Source: an uncultured Cohaesibacter sp. (GTDB lineage: Bacteria; Pseudomonadota; Alphaproteobacteria; Rhizobiales; Cohaesibacteraceae). From it: 64,000 nt of DNA. The notes under the pieces are model-generated. The model had not been told where the DNA came from. It did not search any database and saw only the letters and a program-made list of their open reading frames with translations. A program made the translations under genes and the position numbers. Shown in pieces: positions 52,043 through 61,462 of the stretch; the first letter of the stretch is position 1; each line of letters opens with the position of its first letter. The stretch spans positions 1,696,501 through 1,760,500 of the forward strand of contig NZ_OY781114.1 of NCBI RefSeq assembly GCF_963676485.1. The letters are read 5' to 3'.

Positions 52043-52963
52043 ATGAAAATCGTGCTGGTTGAAGATAGTAACGGAGATCGCGAAGCGATCCGCGCCATTC
52101 TCGAGCAGAGACGAGAGAATGTGTTTGTCTTTCAGTCTGGCCACAGCGCTTTGAAATTCGTGCAGAAAACGCCGGATATTGACGTCGTTATTGTCTCCCA
52201 GAATCTGGAAGATGCATCCGGACTGGAAATTTGCTGGAACTGCCGCATTCTGGCTGCAGAGCGCAAAGCCATGTATGTGATTGCCATTTCGGACTATATC
52301 AACGACGCGATGCTGGTAGAGGCTCTGGACAGCGGCGCTGATGACTTTCTGAACAAACCACTGCAGGAAGACATTCTTCTGGCCCGTTTGCGCGTAGCCG
52401 AACGCGTTGTCATGCTTCAGAGGCAACTGGTGCAATTGGCAAGCCGTGATTCCTTGACCAATCTCTATAACCGGCGGGCCTTTTTTGAAAAGGCCCAAGC
52501 CTTTATGGAGTCACGGCCGGACGGCCATCCCATATCAGCGATCATGTTCGACATTGATCACTTCAAATCCGTCAATGACCGCTTTGGTCATGATGTGGGT
52601 GATCAGGTGATCAAAACCGTTGCCAAGATCGCTTTGGACGAAGGCGATTTTGTCGGCAGGATCGGCGGCGAAGAATTCGCCATGATCATAGAGGGGGAAA
52701 GCTTCCGTGCTGCGGCCTGCGCAGCCAATCGCATTCGGGAATCCATAGAACACACCACCATTGTGACCGAAGACAAAAGGGTTCAGGTCACGTCCAGCTT
52801 TGGCGTCGCGCGTGCTCAGAGCGGAGACGATGTCTACACCCTGCTCAAACGAGCAGATCTGGCACTTTATCAATCCAAGGATAATGGGCGCAACATGGTA
52901 ACGGTGGAACGGCCGCACGCCGTCAAAACAGACTTAGTCGCCATTAGCTATGCAGCCCGATAG
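52043..52963 (+). CDS. Diguanylate cyclase with degenerate receiver domain
   Basis: A 306-residue protein with an N-terminal receiver-like domain (1-120) and a C-terminal GGDEF domain (130-295), making the second messenger cyclic di-GMP from GTP. The active-site loop is GGEEF at residues 208-212, with SLTNLYNRRAF and FDIDHFKSVNDRFGH intact, so catalysis is expected. The receiver keeps the acidic pair (E7, D8) and lysine (K105), but the phosphoacceptor aspartate is replaced, with VIVSQNL in that position, so S52 stands where Asp is normal. The product-inhibition RxxD site before GGEEF is also absent (DEGD). It is a single gene with a terminator behind. Confidence 0.9.
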   Translation: MKIVLVEDSNGDREAIRAILEQRRENVFVFQSGHSALKFVQKTPDIDVVIVSQNLEDASGLEICWNCRILAAERKAMYVIAISDYINDAMLVEALDSGADDFLNKPLQEDILLARLRVAERVVMLQRQLVQLASRDSLTNLYNRRAFFEKAQAFMESRPDGHPISAIMFDIDHFKSVNDRFGHDVGDQVIKTVAKIALDEGDFVGRIGGEEFAMIIEGESFRAAACAANRIRESIEHTTIVTEDKRVQVTSSFGVARAQSGDDVYTLLKRADLALYQSKDNGRNMVTVERPHAVKTDLVAISYAAR

Positions 52964-53041
52964 GGGCCAATAAGGCTCGCACTTTCGCGCCAGTTGCAGC
53001 ATTCCAGAGCGACTGGTCGCCTTCCATCTGGTTACCCCAAT

Positions 53042-53070
53042 AAAAACGGGCCCTGATGAGTCCGTTTTTT
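53042..53070 (+). terminator. Rho-independent terminator, probably bidirectional
   Basis: AAAAACGG pairs with CCGTTTTT across a 12-base loop and ends in a T run. The A run on the other side lets it also serve lepA, which ends at 53121 on the minus strand. Confidence 0.7.
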
Positions 53071-53120
53071 CCAATTGGCAATTCCAAAAGCCCAATTTTA
53101 AGAGAGATGGCTGTCGCCGC

Positions 53121-54926
53121 TCAGCTGTCCATCTTGAGCGCGGCAATGAAGGCTTCCTGCGGGATCTCGACCTTGCCGAACTGACGCATCTTCTTCTTAC
53201 CAGCCTTCTGCTTATCCAGTAGCTTGCGCTTACGGGTGGCATCACCACCATAGCATTTGGCCGTCACGTCCTTACGCATTGCGGAAATCGTCTCACGGGC
53301 GATCACGCGGCCACCGATGGCAGCCTGAATGGGAATCTTGAACATATGGCGCGGGATGAGATCCTTGAGCTTTTCACACATGGAACGCCCGCGGATTTCG
53401 GCCTGAGAGCGATGCACCAGCACGGAAAGCGCATCCACCGGCTCATCATTGACCAGTATCGACATCTTGACCAGATCGCCAGCGCGATAATCAGCCAACT
53501 GATAGTCAAAGCTGGCATAGCCCTTGGAGATGGATTTCAGACGATCATAGAAATCAAACACCACTTCATTGAGCGGCAGATCATATTGCACCATGGCACG
53601 GGACCCGACATAGCTGAGGTCGGTTTGCACGCCGCGACGTTCCTGACACAGCTTCAGAATGGCGCCCAGATATTCATCCGGCGTCATGATGTTCGCCTTG
53701 ATCCATGGCTCGCGTATTTCCCTGATACGCACCACGTCTGGCATATCAGCCGGATTATGCAGGGTGATCATTTCATCGTTGGTCATCTCCATCTCATAAA
53801 CCACGCTCGGAGCGGTGGCGATGAGATCAAGATCGAACTCGCGGGAAAGACGCTCCTGAATGATTTCCAGATGCAGAAGCCCAAGGAAGCCACAACGGAA
53901 GCCGAATCCGAGCGCGGCCGAAGTTTCCATCTCGAATGAAAAACTCGCATCATTGAGCCGCAGCTTGCCCATGGCAGCGCGCAGATCTTCAAAATCGTTG
54001 GCATCCACCGGGAACAGGCCACAGAAGACCACCGGTTGCGCCGGACGGAAGCCGGGCAGCATGGTTTCGCAAGGACGCTTGACGTTGGTGATCGTATCGC
54101 CAACGCGCGTATCAGCCACTTCCTTGATCGAGGCGATCAGGAAACCGACCTCCCCGGGCGCAAGAACAGACACATCCGTCATCTTGGGGCGGAAAATACC
54201 GATGCGATCAACGTCATAGGATGCGTCAGTACCCATCATGCGGATCCTGTCGCCCTTCTTGAGTTCACCATCGATGATGCGCACGATGACGACAACGCCC
54301 AGATAGACATCATAATAGCTATCAACCAGCAAAGCCTTCAGCGGAGCCTCTTTATCGCCCACAGGTGCCGGAAGGCGCTTCACAATCGCTTCCAGAGTTT
54401 CCTTGATGCCAATACCGGATTTGGCACTGGCTTCAATAGCCTCCGAGGCGTCAATACCGATCACGTCTTCGATCTGAGAGCGCACACGCTCCGGCTCAGC
54501 CGCTGGCAGGTCGATCTTGTTGAGCACCGGCACGATCTCGTGATCATTGTCGATGGCCTGATAGACGTTGGCCAATGTCTGGGCCTCAACCCCTTGGGAG
54601 GCGTCGACAACCAGCAGGGAGCCCTCACAGGCGGCCAGCGAACGGCTCACCTCATAGGCAAAGTCAACATGGCCCGGCGTATCCATCAGATTGAGCGTAT
54701 AGGTCTCTCCGTCGTCCGCCTCATATTTCAGCGAAACGGTCTGGGCCTTGATGGTGATGCCGCGTTCCTGCTCGATATCCATGCTATCGAGCACCTGTTC
54801 GCGCATCTCGCGCTCGGTGAGCCCTCCAGTATACTGGATCAAGCGGTCGGCGAGCGTGGACTTCCCATGATCGATATGCGCGATAATGGAAAAGTTGCGG
54901 ATTTTGTCGAAGCTTTGTTTGGTCAT
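53121..54926 (-). CDS. lepA: Elongation factor 4 (LepA)
   Basis: A 601-residue translational GTPase that back-translocates or remodels stalled ribosomes and aids initiation-complex biogenesis. G1 is AHIDHGKST at residues 16-24, G3 is DTPGHVDF and G4 is NKIDLP. The C-terminal LepA-specific domain ends with [19 protein letters not shown], the hallmark region. The length is normal. It is monocistronic, between two terminators. Confidence 0.97.
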   Translation of the reverse strand: MTKQSFDKIRNFSIIAHIDHGKSTLADRLIQYTGGLTEREMREQVLDSMDIEQERGITIKAQTVSLKYEADDGETYTLNLMDTPGHVDFAYEVSRSLAACEGSLLVVDASQGVEAQTLANVYQAIDNDHEIVPVLNKIDLPAAEPERVRSQIEDVIGIDASEAIEASAKSGIGIKETLEAIVKRLPAPVGDKEAPLKALLVDSYYDVYLGVVVIVRIIDGELKKGDRIRMMGTDASYDVDRIGIFRPKMTDVSVLAPGEVGFLIASIKEVADTRVGDTITNVKRPCETMLPGFRPAQPVVFCGLFPVDANDFEDLRAAMGKLRLNDASFSFEMETSAALGFGFRCGFLGLLHLEIIQERLSREFDLDLIATAPSVVYEMEMTNDEMITLHNPADMPDVVRIREIREPWIKANIMTPDEYLGAILKLCQERRGVQTDLSYVGSRAMVQYDLPLNEVVFDFYDRLKSISKGYASFDYQLADYRAGDLVKMSILVNDEPVDALSVLVHRSQAEIRGRSMCEKLKDLIPRHMFKIPIQAAIGGRVIARETISAMRKDVTAKCYGGDATRKRKLLDKQKAGKKKMRQFGKVEIPQEAFIAALKMDS

Positions 54927-55016
54927 GGCAGCGCTTATACCCTTAGCTCTTCTATGAGAGAAGAGGCTTTTTGATGCCTATGTCATGGCTTGGGCAAAAT
55001 ATCCAGTCAGAAATGC

Positions 55017-55044
55017 AAAAACCCGGCCATAAAAGACCGGGTTT
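55017..55044 (-). terminator. Rho-independent terminator of the TRAP binding-protein gene
   Basis: On the minus strand AAACCCGG pairs with CCGGGTTT across a 10-base loop followed by TTTTG. It begins about 45 bp after the stop at 55088. Confidence 0.75.
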
Positions 55045-55087
55045 ATACAATTTCCAATCTCTAAAGAGAGCCGATGAGGCGAAATGA

Positions 55088-56200
55088 TCAGATCAGTCCT
55101 TTTTCAATCGCCATATTGCGCACGCGCACGATTTCCCATTCGGCATCAATGATATATTCGTTCGCGATGTTGCGATATTTGATAAAGCTGTCATAGATCT
55201 CGCCAGCAAGAGGAGAAGACTCGGCAATCTCCTTGAGAACCACAGCGGATTCCTTGGCCATGGCCATCATCATCTCATCTGGAAGCTTGCGCAGCTTGAC
55301 GCCTTCCTTGGCCAGAAGAGGCCGCAGGGACATGGCGTTGTGATACTGATAGTCTGCCATGGTTTCGAGCGCCGTGGACTGGGCAGCTTCCTTGACAATG
55401 GCCTGAAGATCTTCAGGCAGTTCCTTATATTTGTCTTTGTTGACGATGATCTCAAGGCCGGCACCGGGCTCATGGAAAGCGGGCATGTAATAATTTGGCA
55501 CCACCTTGTAAAGGCCGAAAGCCAGATCGTTCCAGGGGCCAACCCATTCAGCCGCATCAATGGTTCCGTTCTGAAGAGCGGTAAAGATGTCGGTTGCCGG
55601 TAGCATGATGACCGAGGCACCAAGGCGACGCAGCACCTCGCCACCCAGACCCGCGATACGCATCTTCAGTCCCTTGAGATCATCAAGGGACTTCAGTTCC
55701 TTGGCGAACCAGCCGCCCGCCTGAGTACCCGAAGCCCCGGCATAGAAGGGAAGGACGTTGAAAGGTTCGTAGGCGCGCTCCCACAGCTCCTGACCACCGC
55801 CAAAACGCAGCCATGCGGCATGCTCGATCTGGGTAAGGCCGAAGGGAACACCGGTATAGAAATGGAAAGAAGGATCTTTGCCCTGCCAGTAATAGGATGT
55901 TGCATGGCCGACTTCTGCCGCGCCACTGGAAACGGAATCAAACACTTCCAGAGGGGGCACGAATTCGCCAGCGCCAAAGACCTTGATGGTCAGGCGGCCG
56001 CCAGACATCTTGCCGACACGCTCGGCAAAGCGCACACCATTGATCCCGACGCCGGGCAACTGTTTGGGCCAGGACATGGGCATTTTCCAGACGATCGACT
56101 CGCTGGCTTTGACGACGGCAGGGCTGGCCAGCGTCGCTGCGCCACCGACCGCGAGCCCGGTCAGGACCGAACGGCGATCAAGTGATCCACCTTTTCTCAT
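55088..56200 (-). CDS. TRAP transporter substrate-binding protein (DctP family)
   Basis: A 370-residue periplasmic solute-binding protein exported by the Tat pathway: twin-arginine signal DRRSVLTGLAVGGAATLASP. The DctP fold is seen in VWKMPMSWPKQLPGVGINGV, LKGLKMRIAGLGGEVLRRLG and GTIDAAEWVGPWNDLAFGLY. The tryptophan-containing WVGPWND region is shared with TakP-like proteins that bind 2-oxo acids as a calcium or sodium complex. No membrane subunits (DctQ/DctM) are adjacent, so it is an orphan here. Confidence 0.92.
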   Translation of the reverse strand: MRKGGSLDRRSVLTGLAVGGAATLASPAVVKASESIVWKMPMSWPKQLPGVGINGVRFAERVGKMSGGRLTIKVFGAGEFVPPLEVFDSVSSGAAEVGHATSYYWQGKDPSFHFYTGVPFGLTQIEHAAWLRFGGGQELWERAYEPFNVLPFYAGASGTQAGGWFAKELKSLDDLKGLKMRIAGLGGEVLRRLGASVIMLPATDIFTALQNGTIDAAEWVGPWNDLAFGLYKVVPNYYMPAFHEPGAGLEIIVNKDKYKELPEDLQAIVKEAAQSTALETMADYQYHNAMSLRPLLAKEGVKLRKLPDEMMMAMAKESAVVLKEIAESSPLAGEIYDSFIKYRNIANEYIIDAEWEIVRVRNMAIEKGLI

Positions 56201-56505
56201 TAAATTATCCTCCGACTGTGAGATGAAAGAGATACTATTGTTCTTTTGTAAAGCATGCTTGCACGACCTAGAGGCGAGCGCAAGATCTGGTCAGTGCCAA
56301 CTATTTCATTTTCTCATACAAAGGCCCGAATGGACTTTTTGCTATCGTCTTTTCGTTTAAAACACGAACAAATGAGTGGATTACCCAATAATATGCGCCG
56401 CAATATCGCACTGAGTTGGTTTGATTAACGCGTAATTTCCTGTAGCTAGTTAGGCTATTATGGAATAATGTTTCGTATTCCCATTTGAAACAAGGATCTA
56501 AAAGC

Positions 56506-56997
56506 GTGCCGCGCAAAAGCTCCAAACTCGATCGAATTGATCTTCATATTCTGGATGAACTCCAGAAAAACGCCCGTATCACCAACAAGGCGCTCTCGGA
56601 AATCGTGGGGTTGTCACCCAGCCCCTGCCTACAGCGGGTCAAGCGGCTGGAAGATATCGGCTTGATCAGTGGCTATCTGGGCCTGATCAATCTGGAGGCT
56701 CTGTGCCGCCATGTCACCGTGATCGCGACAATCACGATACGAGATCACGATCACTCCATTTTCTCGACCTTCGAGAAGGCCATCGCCGAGCTGCCAGACG
56801 TTGTTGAATGCCTCAAGATGAGTGGTTCGTTTGATTATCTGGTGCGGTTTGTTTGCACTGACATCCAGCGCTATCATGCCGTAACCGAGGATCTTCTGGT
56901 GCAAGTGGGCGGCAAGATGCAGATCGCCAGCCATGTTGTTCTGGATCAGACCAAACAATATCATGGGGTGGATCTGGAAGAACTCGTGCACGGATAA
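56506..56997 (+). CDS. Lrp/AsnC family transcriptional regulator
   Basis: A 163-residue regulator. The helix-turn-helix is LDRIDLHILDELQKNARITN, then LSPSPCLQRVKRLEDIG, followed by the RAM effector domain (ELPDVVECLKMSGSFDYLVR). The GTG at 56506 is preceded by AAGGA at 9 bases; an in-frame TTG at 56485 is the alternative. It is about 300 bp from the divergently placed TRAP binding protein, which it may control, and about 250 bp before feoA. Confidence 0.88.
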   Translation: MPRKSSKLDRIDLHILDELQKNARITNKALSEIVGLSPSPCLQRVKRLEDIGLISGYLGLINLEALCRHVTVIATITIRDHDHSIFSTFEKAIAELPDVVECLKMSGSFDYLVRFVCTDIQRYHAVTEDLLVQVGGKMQIASHVVLDQTKQYHGVDLEELVHG

Positions 56998-57252
56998 GTG
57001 TTTGTTTTTGGCTAACTTTAGAATAAATATAAACTACAATAAGTGAATACACTTAAATCGATAGTCGTTATCAAATGATTCAGCAATAATTTGTATCCTT
57101 TTTTCAAGTTTTTTACTTCTTTTGATCTAAATCGGTTGACATTAAACCCAATTAGCAGGATGACTTTGCAAGTCATTCTCAATTATTCGAACATCTGCCG
57201 TTTGGGGAAGCCGACAGAAGGTCCGATCCAAGTGAAGAAATGGAGTCAGTCA
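56998..57252. promoter_or_regulatory. feo promoter region
   Basis: AT-rich leader before feoA. TAAGTG-AATA-CACTTA (57040-57055) is a perfect inverted repeat, and TTTAGAATAAATATAAA (about 57017) is loosely similar to the iron-control-element half site. Either could bind an iron regulator such as Irr or RirA, but neither is a clean match. Confidence 0.35.
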
Positions 57253-57492
57253 ATGATTGCTACTCTCAATGATCTCACGACTGGAGATCATGGTCGTATC
57301 ACCAAGCTGGATGTATCCAACCGAGCCTATAAACAGCAATTGATGGCCATGGGTTTGACCCGTGGTGCAGAATTCACGGTTATGCGCATCGCGCCTCTTG
57401 GTGATCCAATCGAAATCAAAGTCCGCGGCAGTGCGCTGTCCTTGCGCAAATCCGATACCATCGGTGTCCAGATCGAGACCGAAGACCGCTAG
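57253..57492 (+). CDS. feoA: Ferrous iron transport protein A
   Basis: A 79-residue SH3-like cytosolic protein, part of the ferrous iron uptake system and thought to assist FeoB. The pattern GDHGRITKLDVSNRAYKQQL, MAMGLTRGAEFTVMRIAPLG and PIEIKVRGSALSLRKSD is typical. The ATG at 57253 is the family start with GGAG 9 bases upstream; a GTG seven codons earlier is possible. It is the first gene of feoABC, 108 bp before feoB. Confidence 0.93.
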   Translation: MIATLNDLTTGDHGRITKLDVSNRAYKQQLMAMGLTRGAEFTVMRIAPLGDPIEIKVRGSALSLRKSDTIGVQIETEDR

Positions 57493-57600
57493 ACCTCAGG
57501 CTGCTAGACCACGCGCCTCCATTTGCTCAAAACCCATGCGCATCCCAACGTTGCCCCCCTATAGGGCAGCGAACAAAGTTTCATATTCAAGAGACCGCTT

Positions 57601-59937
57601 ATGACAGATATCCGGATCGCTTTTGCAGGAAATCCTAACTGCGGCAAGACCACTCTTTTCAATGCCCTGACAGGTGCACGCCAACATGTGGGCAACTGGC
57701 CCGGCGTTACGATCGACCGGAAAGAAGGGCATTACACGCACAATGGGCAAGAGATCACCATTGTCGACCTACCCGGAACCTACTCACTCGATACGACCTA
57801 TTCAAGCGGCCTGGATGAGGCCATCGCCCGGGACTATATCCTGGAGGGCGAAGCGGATCTGGTGGTCAATATCGTTGATGCTGCCAATCTTGAACGCAAC
57901 CTCTTCCTGACCTCCCAGTTGCTTGACATGCGCGTGCCGATGATCGTCGCCTTGACGAAAACAGGCCTTGCCCGCAAGGAAGGCATCGAAATTGATGCGG
58001 ACCAGCTTTCCAGACGCCTCAAGGTTCCGGTGATCGCGGTTGATCGCAAGGATCGCGTCAATCAGGGGCGTTTGAAGGATCTGGTCGAACAGGCTGCAAA
58101 AGCAAAAGCCATCAGCGATGTCGCGATCGATTACGATCCGTGCCTTGAAGAGGTTCTGGAACGTCTGGAAAGAAAATTCGCCGATCTGGCCAAGGCCAAT
58201 GGCGTGCATGCCCGCTGGCTGGCGGTCAAATCCCTTGGCGGGGATGGCAAGGCCCTCTCCTTTCTCGATCAGGGCGCCAAAACTCTACTCGATCATGAAT
58301 TGCACCAGATTCAGGAGCTGAATGACGAAGATGCGGATCTGCTGATCGCAGACGGTCGCTATGGCTTTGCCAATATGCTGGCGCAAGATGTCATCCGCCA
58401 TATACGGCAGGTGCCGCGCACCTGGACCGAGCGCATCGACAGCATTGCTCTCAGCCGGATTCTAGGCATTCCGATCTTTCTGCTGATCATGTATTTCATG
58501 TTCCTTCTGACCATCAATCTGGCAAGCGCCTTCATCGATTTTTTCGATATTCTGGCAGGGACCGTGATTGTAGATGGTCCGGCGCACTGGATGGCCAGCA
58601 TGGGGATGCCGGAATGGCTCATCGCGCTTCTGCCAAACGGGGTTGGCGTGGGCATTCAGACCGTAGCCACCTTTGTGCCCGTTGTGGCCTTCCTGTTTCT
58701 GTTTCTCACCTTCCTTGAGGAAAGCGGCTATATGGCGCGTGCTGCCTTTGTGGTTGACCGTGCGATGATTTCCATCGGCCTGCCCGGCAAGAGCTTTGTT
58801 CCTATGCTGCTCGGCTTTGGCTGCAACGTGCCGGCCATTATGGCGTCGCGCACGCTCGATAATCCACGCGACCGCATTGTTACGGCATTAATGGCTCCCT
58901 TCATGTCCTGTGGAGCCCGCCTGCCGGTCTATGCGCTGTTTGCGGCGGCATTCTTCCCGACGGGTGGCCAGAATCTTGTCTTCCTGCTCTATATCATCGG
59001 CATCCTCTTTGCCGTCTTCACCGGCCTCGTGCTCAAGAAGGCCGTGTTCGGCGGCAAGGCACTGCCGTTCCTGATGGAATTGCCCCCCTATCAGCTCCCA
59101 AGCCTTTCTTCGGCCCTAATCCGTACCTGGGACAGGGTGAAGCAGTTCATCCTTGGTGCGGGCAAGGTGATTGTAGCCGTGGTCTTCGTGCTTAGTATTC
59201 TCAATTCCATGGGCACGGATGGCAGCTTTGGTCATGACGACAGCGAGCATTCCGTATTGGCCAATATCGGCAAAGCACTGACCCCTGTCGTTGAACCGCT
59301 CGGGATTACAGAAGCCAACTGGCCTGCCACCGTTGGCCTCTTTACCGGCGTGTTTGCCAAGGAAGCCGTTGTAGGCACCCTCAATTCGCTTTACAGCCAG
59401 ATTGATGCCACCAACGCAGAACTTGCTGCCGTAAAAGAGGACGAGTTTGACTTCTTCGGTGGCGTGGTGGAAGCCTTTGCGAGCATTCCGGCCAATCTGA
59501 GTGACATGACGAGTGCCTTTGAAGATCCATTGGGCATCAGCGTTGGTGATGTTTCGACATTGGATAGCGCTGCCACCGAGCTGGATGTTGACAACAGCAC
59601 TTTTGCTGCAATGATCACGCGCTTTGACGGCAAGGTCGGTGCCTTCGCCTATCTGCTCCTGATCCTGCTTTACGTGCCTTGTGTGGCAGCGGTGGGCGCC
59701 TTGTTCCGTGAGATCGGGCGGAAATGGACCCTGTTCGGTGTCGGCTGGACGACCATGCTTGGCTATTGCACAAGCGTCTTCGCCTATCAGGCAGGAACCA
59801 TTGCACGCCACCCGCAAAGCTCCATCATCTGGATGATCTCAATGGTCGCAGCCGTCGCGGTCGTCGTTGCCCTGCTGCATATTGTCAGCCGCAACACACA
59901 ACAAGGCCCCGGCAAACTGGCAAGGAGTTCGCTATGA
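57601..59937 (+). CDS. feoB: Ferrous iron transporter B
   Basis: A 778-residue inner-membrane ferrous iron transporter. The N-terminal G domain (1-170) has GNPNCGKTT at residues 10-18 and DLPGTYSL; then comes a GDI-like linker and a membrane part with two Gate motifs, with FGCNVPAIMASRTLDNPRDR and FMSCGARLPVYALFAAAFFP carrying the conserved cysteines and ending near LLYVPCVAAVGALFREIG. The length is full. The stop overlaps feoC by 4 bases (ATGA). Confidence 0.97.
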   Translation: MTDIRIAFAGNPNCGKTTLFNALTGARQHVGNWPGVTIDRKEGHYTHNGQEITIVDLPGTYSLDTTYSSGLDEAIARDYILEGEADLVVNIVDAANLERNLFLTSQLLDMRVPMIVALTKTGLARKEGIEIDADQLSRRLKVPVIAVDRKDRVNQGRLKDLVEQAAKAKAISDVAIDYDPCLEEVLERLERKFADLAKANGVHARWLAVKSLGGDGKALSFLDQGAKTLLDHELHQIQELNDEDADLLIADGRYGFANMLAQDVIRHIRQVPRTWTERIDSIALSRILGIPIFLLIMYFMFLLTINLASAFIDFFDILAGTVIVDGPAHWMASMGMPEWLIALLPNGVGVGIQTVATFVPVVAFLFLFLTFLEESGYMARAAFVVDRAMISIGLPGKSFVPMLLGFGCNVPAIMASRTLDNPRDRIVTALMAPFMSCGARLPVYALFAAAFFPTGGQNLVFLLYIIGILFAVFTGLVLKKAVFGGKALPFLMELPPYQLPSLSSALIRTWDRVKQFILGAGKVIVAVVFVLSILNSMGTDGSFGHDDSEHSVLANIGKALTPVVEPLGITEANWPATVGLFTGVFAKEAVVGTLNSLYSQIDATNAELAAVKEDEFDFFGGVVEAFASIPANLSDMTSAFEDPLGISVGDVSTLDSAATELDVDNSTFAAMITRFDGKVGAFAYLLLILLYVPCVAAVGALFREIGRKWTLFGVGWTTMLGYCTSVFAYQAGTIARHPQSSIIWMISMVAAVAVVVALLHIVSRNTQQGPGKLARSSL

Positions 59938-60170
59938 TTCTGTCAGACGTCAATCGCTATCTCCGCGAGCGGGGAAGAGCCAACACTTCCGATATTGCCA
60001 CCCATTTTGGGGTGGCCCCTGAGGCTGTTGAAGGCATGCTGCAAATGCTTGAGGCCAGAGGCCGCGTCCGGGCTCTGCCTGCGGAAACCTCTCCATGCGG
60101 CAGCAGCTGCTGCAGTTGCTCCATCAGCAAATGCGCCAGCCAGATGTGGGAAACGATGCAACGTCACTAA
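59934..60170 (+). CDS. feoC: FeoC-like regulator of ferrous iron transport
   Basis: A 78-residue winged-helix protein (LSDVNRYLRERGRANTSDIA, FGVAPEAVEGMLQMLEARGR) with a cysteine-rich tail (C55, C59, C60, C62, C67 in PCGSSCCSCSISKC). FeoC proteins use such cysteines to bind an iron-sulfur cluster and stabilise FeoB. The start overlaps the feoB stop, giving translational coupling. The tail has five cysteines in thirteen residues, denser than in the enterobacterial protein. Confidence 0.88.
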   Translation: MILSDVNRYLRERGRANTSDIATHFGVAPEAVEGMLQMLEARGRVRALPAETSPCGSSCCSCSISKCASQMWETMQRH

Positions 60171-60191
60171 GCGCTCACGTTGCATGAAGGC

Positions 60192-60863
60192 TCAAGGCCT
60201 TTCATCAAGCAGCTCAGGGCGCACCGGTTCACCGCTGTCCCAATGCAGGATTTTCAATTCAGGCCAAAGGCGAGACATGCGTCTCGCCTTTTCTGCATAA
60301 TGGGTCCTGTTGCTTTCCAACTTGTGGCACGGGCGGATAGTGAGCGCAAAGATATCCGCAAGCCCGAAGGGCGCGGCAATGGAGAGGCGACCATCCGCCT
60401 CCAGCCGGACGGCAACGGCATGCGTCCTACACATGTAATTCTCAAGACTCTCATCCGTGCCCGTCAGTTCAGGATAGGCCCCGCCGAACTTTTCGCTGTA
60501 CCAGAGATGCACCCGCGCCTGATTGCGCACTTCCAGGCGTCCCTTCCAGGCTGGCAGGGCAGCATCCACCCGCTTTATAACCGCGTCCTCAGCGTCCCAT
60601 GAGCGGTCTAGAGGATCGAAATAGGCAATGTCATAATCCTTGATGCCATGGCCCTGTGGTCGCCCTGTGAGGCGGTTCCACACCGTTTGGTAGATGGCGC
60701 CGGAGACCAGACGCCAATCGGGCAGCTCCAACGCGCGCAGACCTTCAAGGATATCCATCAGCTGGCTGTCTTCACGAATGAAGTGCTCAAGCAGGCTTTG
60801 TCTATGCTCTTCACCCAGCGCCTCAGACTCTGTGCCCTTGCGCACAACAAACGGACTATCCAT
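60192..60863 (-). CDS. Nucleotidyltransferase family protein (DUF925 type)
   Basis: A 223-residue protein of the NTP_transf_6/DUF925 family, predicted nucleotidyltransferases with unknown substrate. The signature is WRLVSGAIYQTVWNRLTG, then GHGIKDYDIAYFDPLDRSWD with the metal-binding aspartates, and RNQARVHLWYSEKFG. It is convergent with feoC with 21 bp between the stops; the feo terminator lies inside its 3' coding sequence. Confidence 0.88.
   Translation of the reverse strand: MDSPFVVRKGTESEALGEEHRQSLLEHFIREDSQLMDILEGLRALELPDWRLVSGAIYQTVWNRLTGRPQGHGIKDYDIAYFDPLDRSWDAEDAVIKRVDAALPAWKGRLEVRNQARVHLWYSEKFGGAYPELTGTDESLENYMCRTHAVAVRLEADGRLSIAAPFGLADIFALTIRPCHKLESNRTHYAEKARRMSRLWPELKILHWDSGEPVRPELLDERP
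60266..60292 (+). terminator. Terminator of feoABC, embedded in the convergent gene
   Basis: AAAGGCGAGAC pairs perfectly with GTCTCGCCTTT around ATGC, followed by T. It lies 96 bp after feoC and within the end of the nucleotidyltransferase reading frame. Confidence 0.6.
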
Positions 60864-60998
60864 GCCCCACCCATCTCTTCATCAAAAGAAGAAACCAAGG
60901 TCATCGATTCTCATGCATTTGGCAAAGAATTGGCGCGGATATGAACATATTTGCCACGTAAAATGGGCATATTCCTGCATGGCAGGCTCTGGCGCTGG

Positions 60999-61391
60999 CT
61001 ATCGATCCAGCACTTCGCACAGGCGGAAGCGTTCACAGACCAGTTTCATGTCTTCGGAAAAGCCGCCATTGCGACTGAAATAGTCCTTATGCCCCTGCCG
61101 CCAATATTCGTAGGAGAGATCGCCCTCTCCTTCTGCGCAGGCAAAAGTCTCATCGACCTCATCAAACCGGCAAATGGTAACGGCAACCGTTTCAATCACC
61201 GCAGCCGGCTTCTGGCGACCATCGAGCAGCATATATTTGTCCCCTACCTTGGGCAGCGGAATATTGTCCTTCTCCATCGTTTGAAGGGACTCGCAGGACG
61301 CTGTTTTCTTGCCCTCTATAATCAGCGCAAGAAGCTCGTCGGCCAATTCGGGCGTGTCGCCCATGGCATAGGAATCAACAATGTCATGCAT
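60999..61391 (-). CDS. ASCH domain protein
   Basis: A 130-residue protein with the ASCH fold (beta barrel related to PUA). Motifs are ADELLALIIEGKKTASCESL at the start, VGDKYMLLDGRQKPAAVIET, and the CRFDEVDETFACAEGEGDLS segment with YEYWRQGHKDYF. ASCH proteins are thought to bind RNA, and some are amidohydrolases on modified nucleosides. It lies between the nucleotidyltransferase and pheT genes, on the same strand. Confidence 0.88.
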   Translation of the reverse strand: MHDIVDSYAMGDTPELADELLALIIEGKKTASCESLQTMEKDNIPLPKVGDKYMLLDGRQKPAAVIETVAVTICRFDEVDETFACAEGEGDLSYEYWRQGHKDYFSRNGGFSEDMKLVCERFRLCEVLDR

Positions 61392-61420
61392 GGCTCTCTC
61401 CCCTGAAGCCAGATAAAGGA

Positions 61421-61448
61421 ATCCCGCGATCCTTATGAACCGCGGGAT
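61421..61448 (-). terminator. Probable terminator of pheST
   Basis: ATCCCGCG pairs with CGCGGGAT across 12 bases, 15 bp after the pheT stop on the minus strand, followed by TCCTTT. Confidence 0.55.
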
Positions 61449-61462
61449 ATGGAATGTTTCAA

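Noticed and set aside
54036-54974. Plus-strand open frame antisense to lepA
   Set aside because: A shadow frame of the conserved lepA gene. The histidine-rich translation is typical of reversed GTPase coding.
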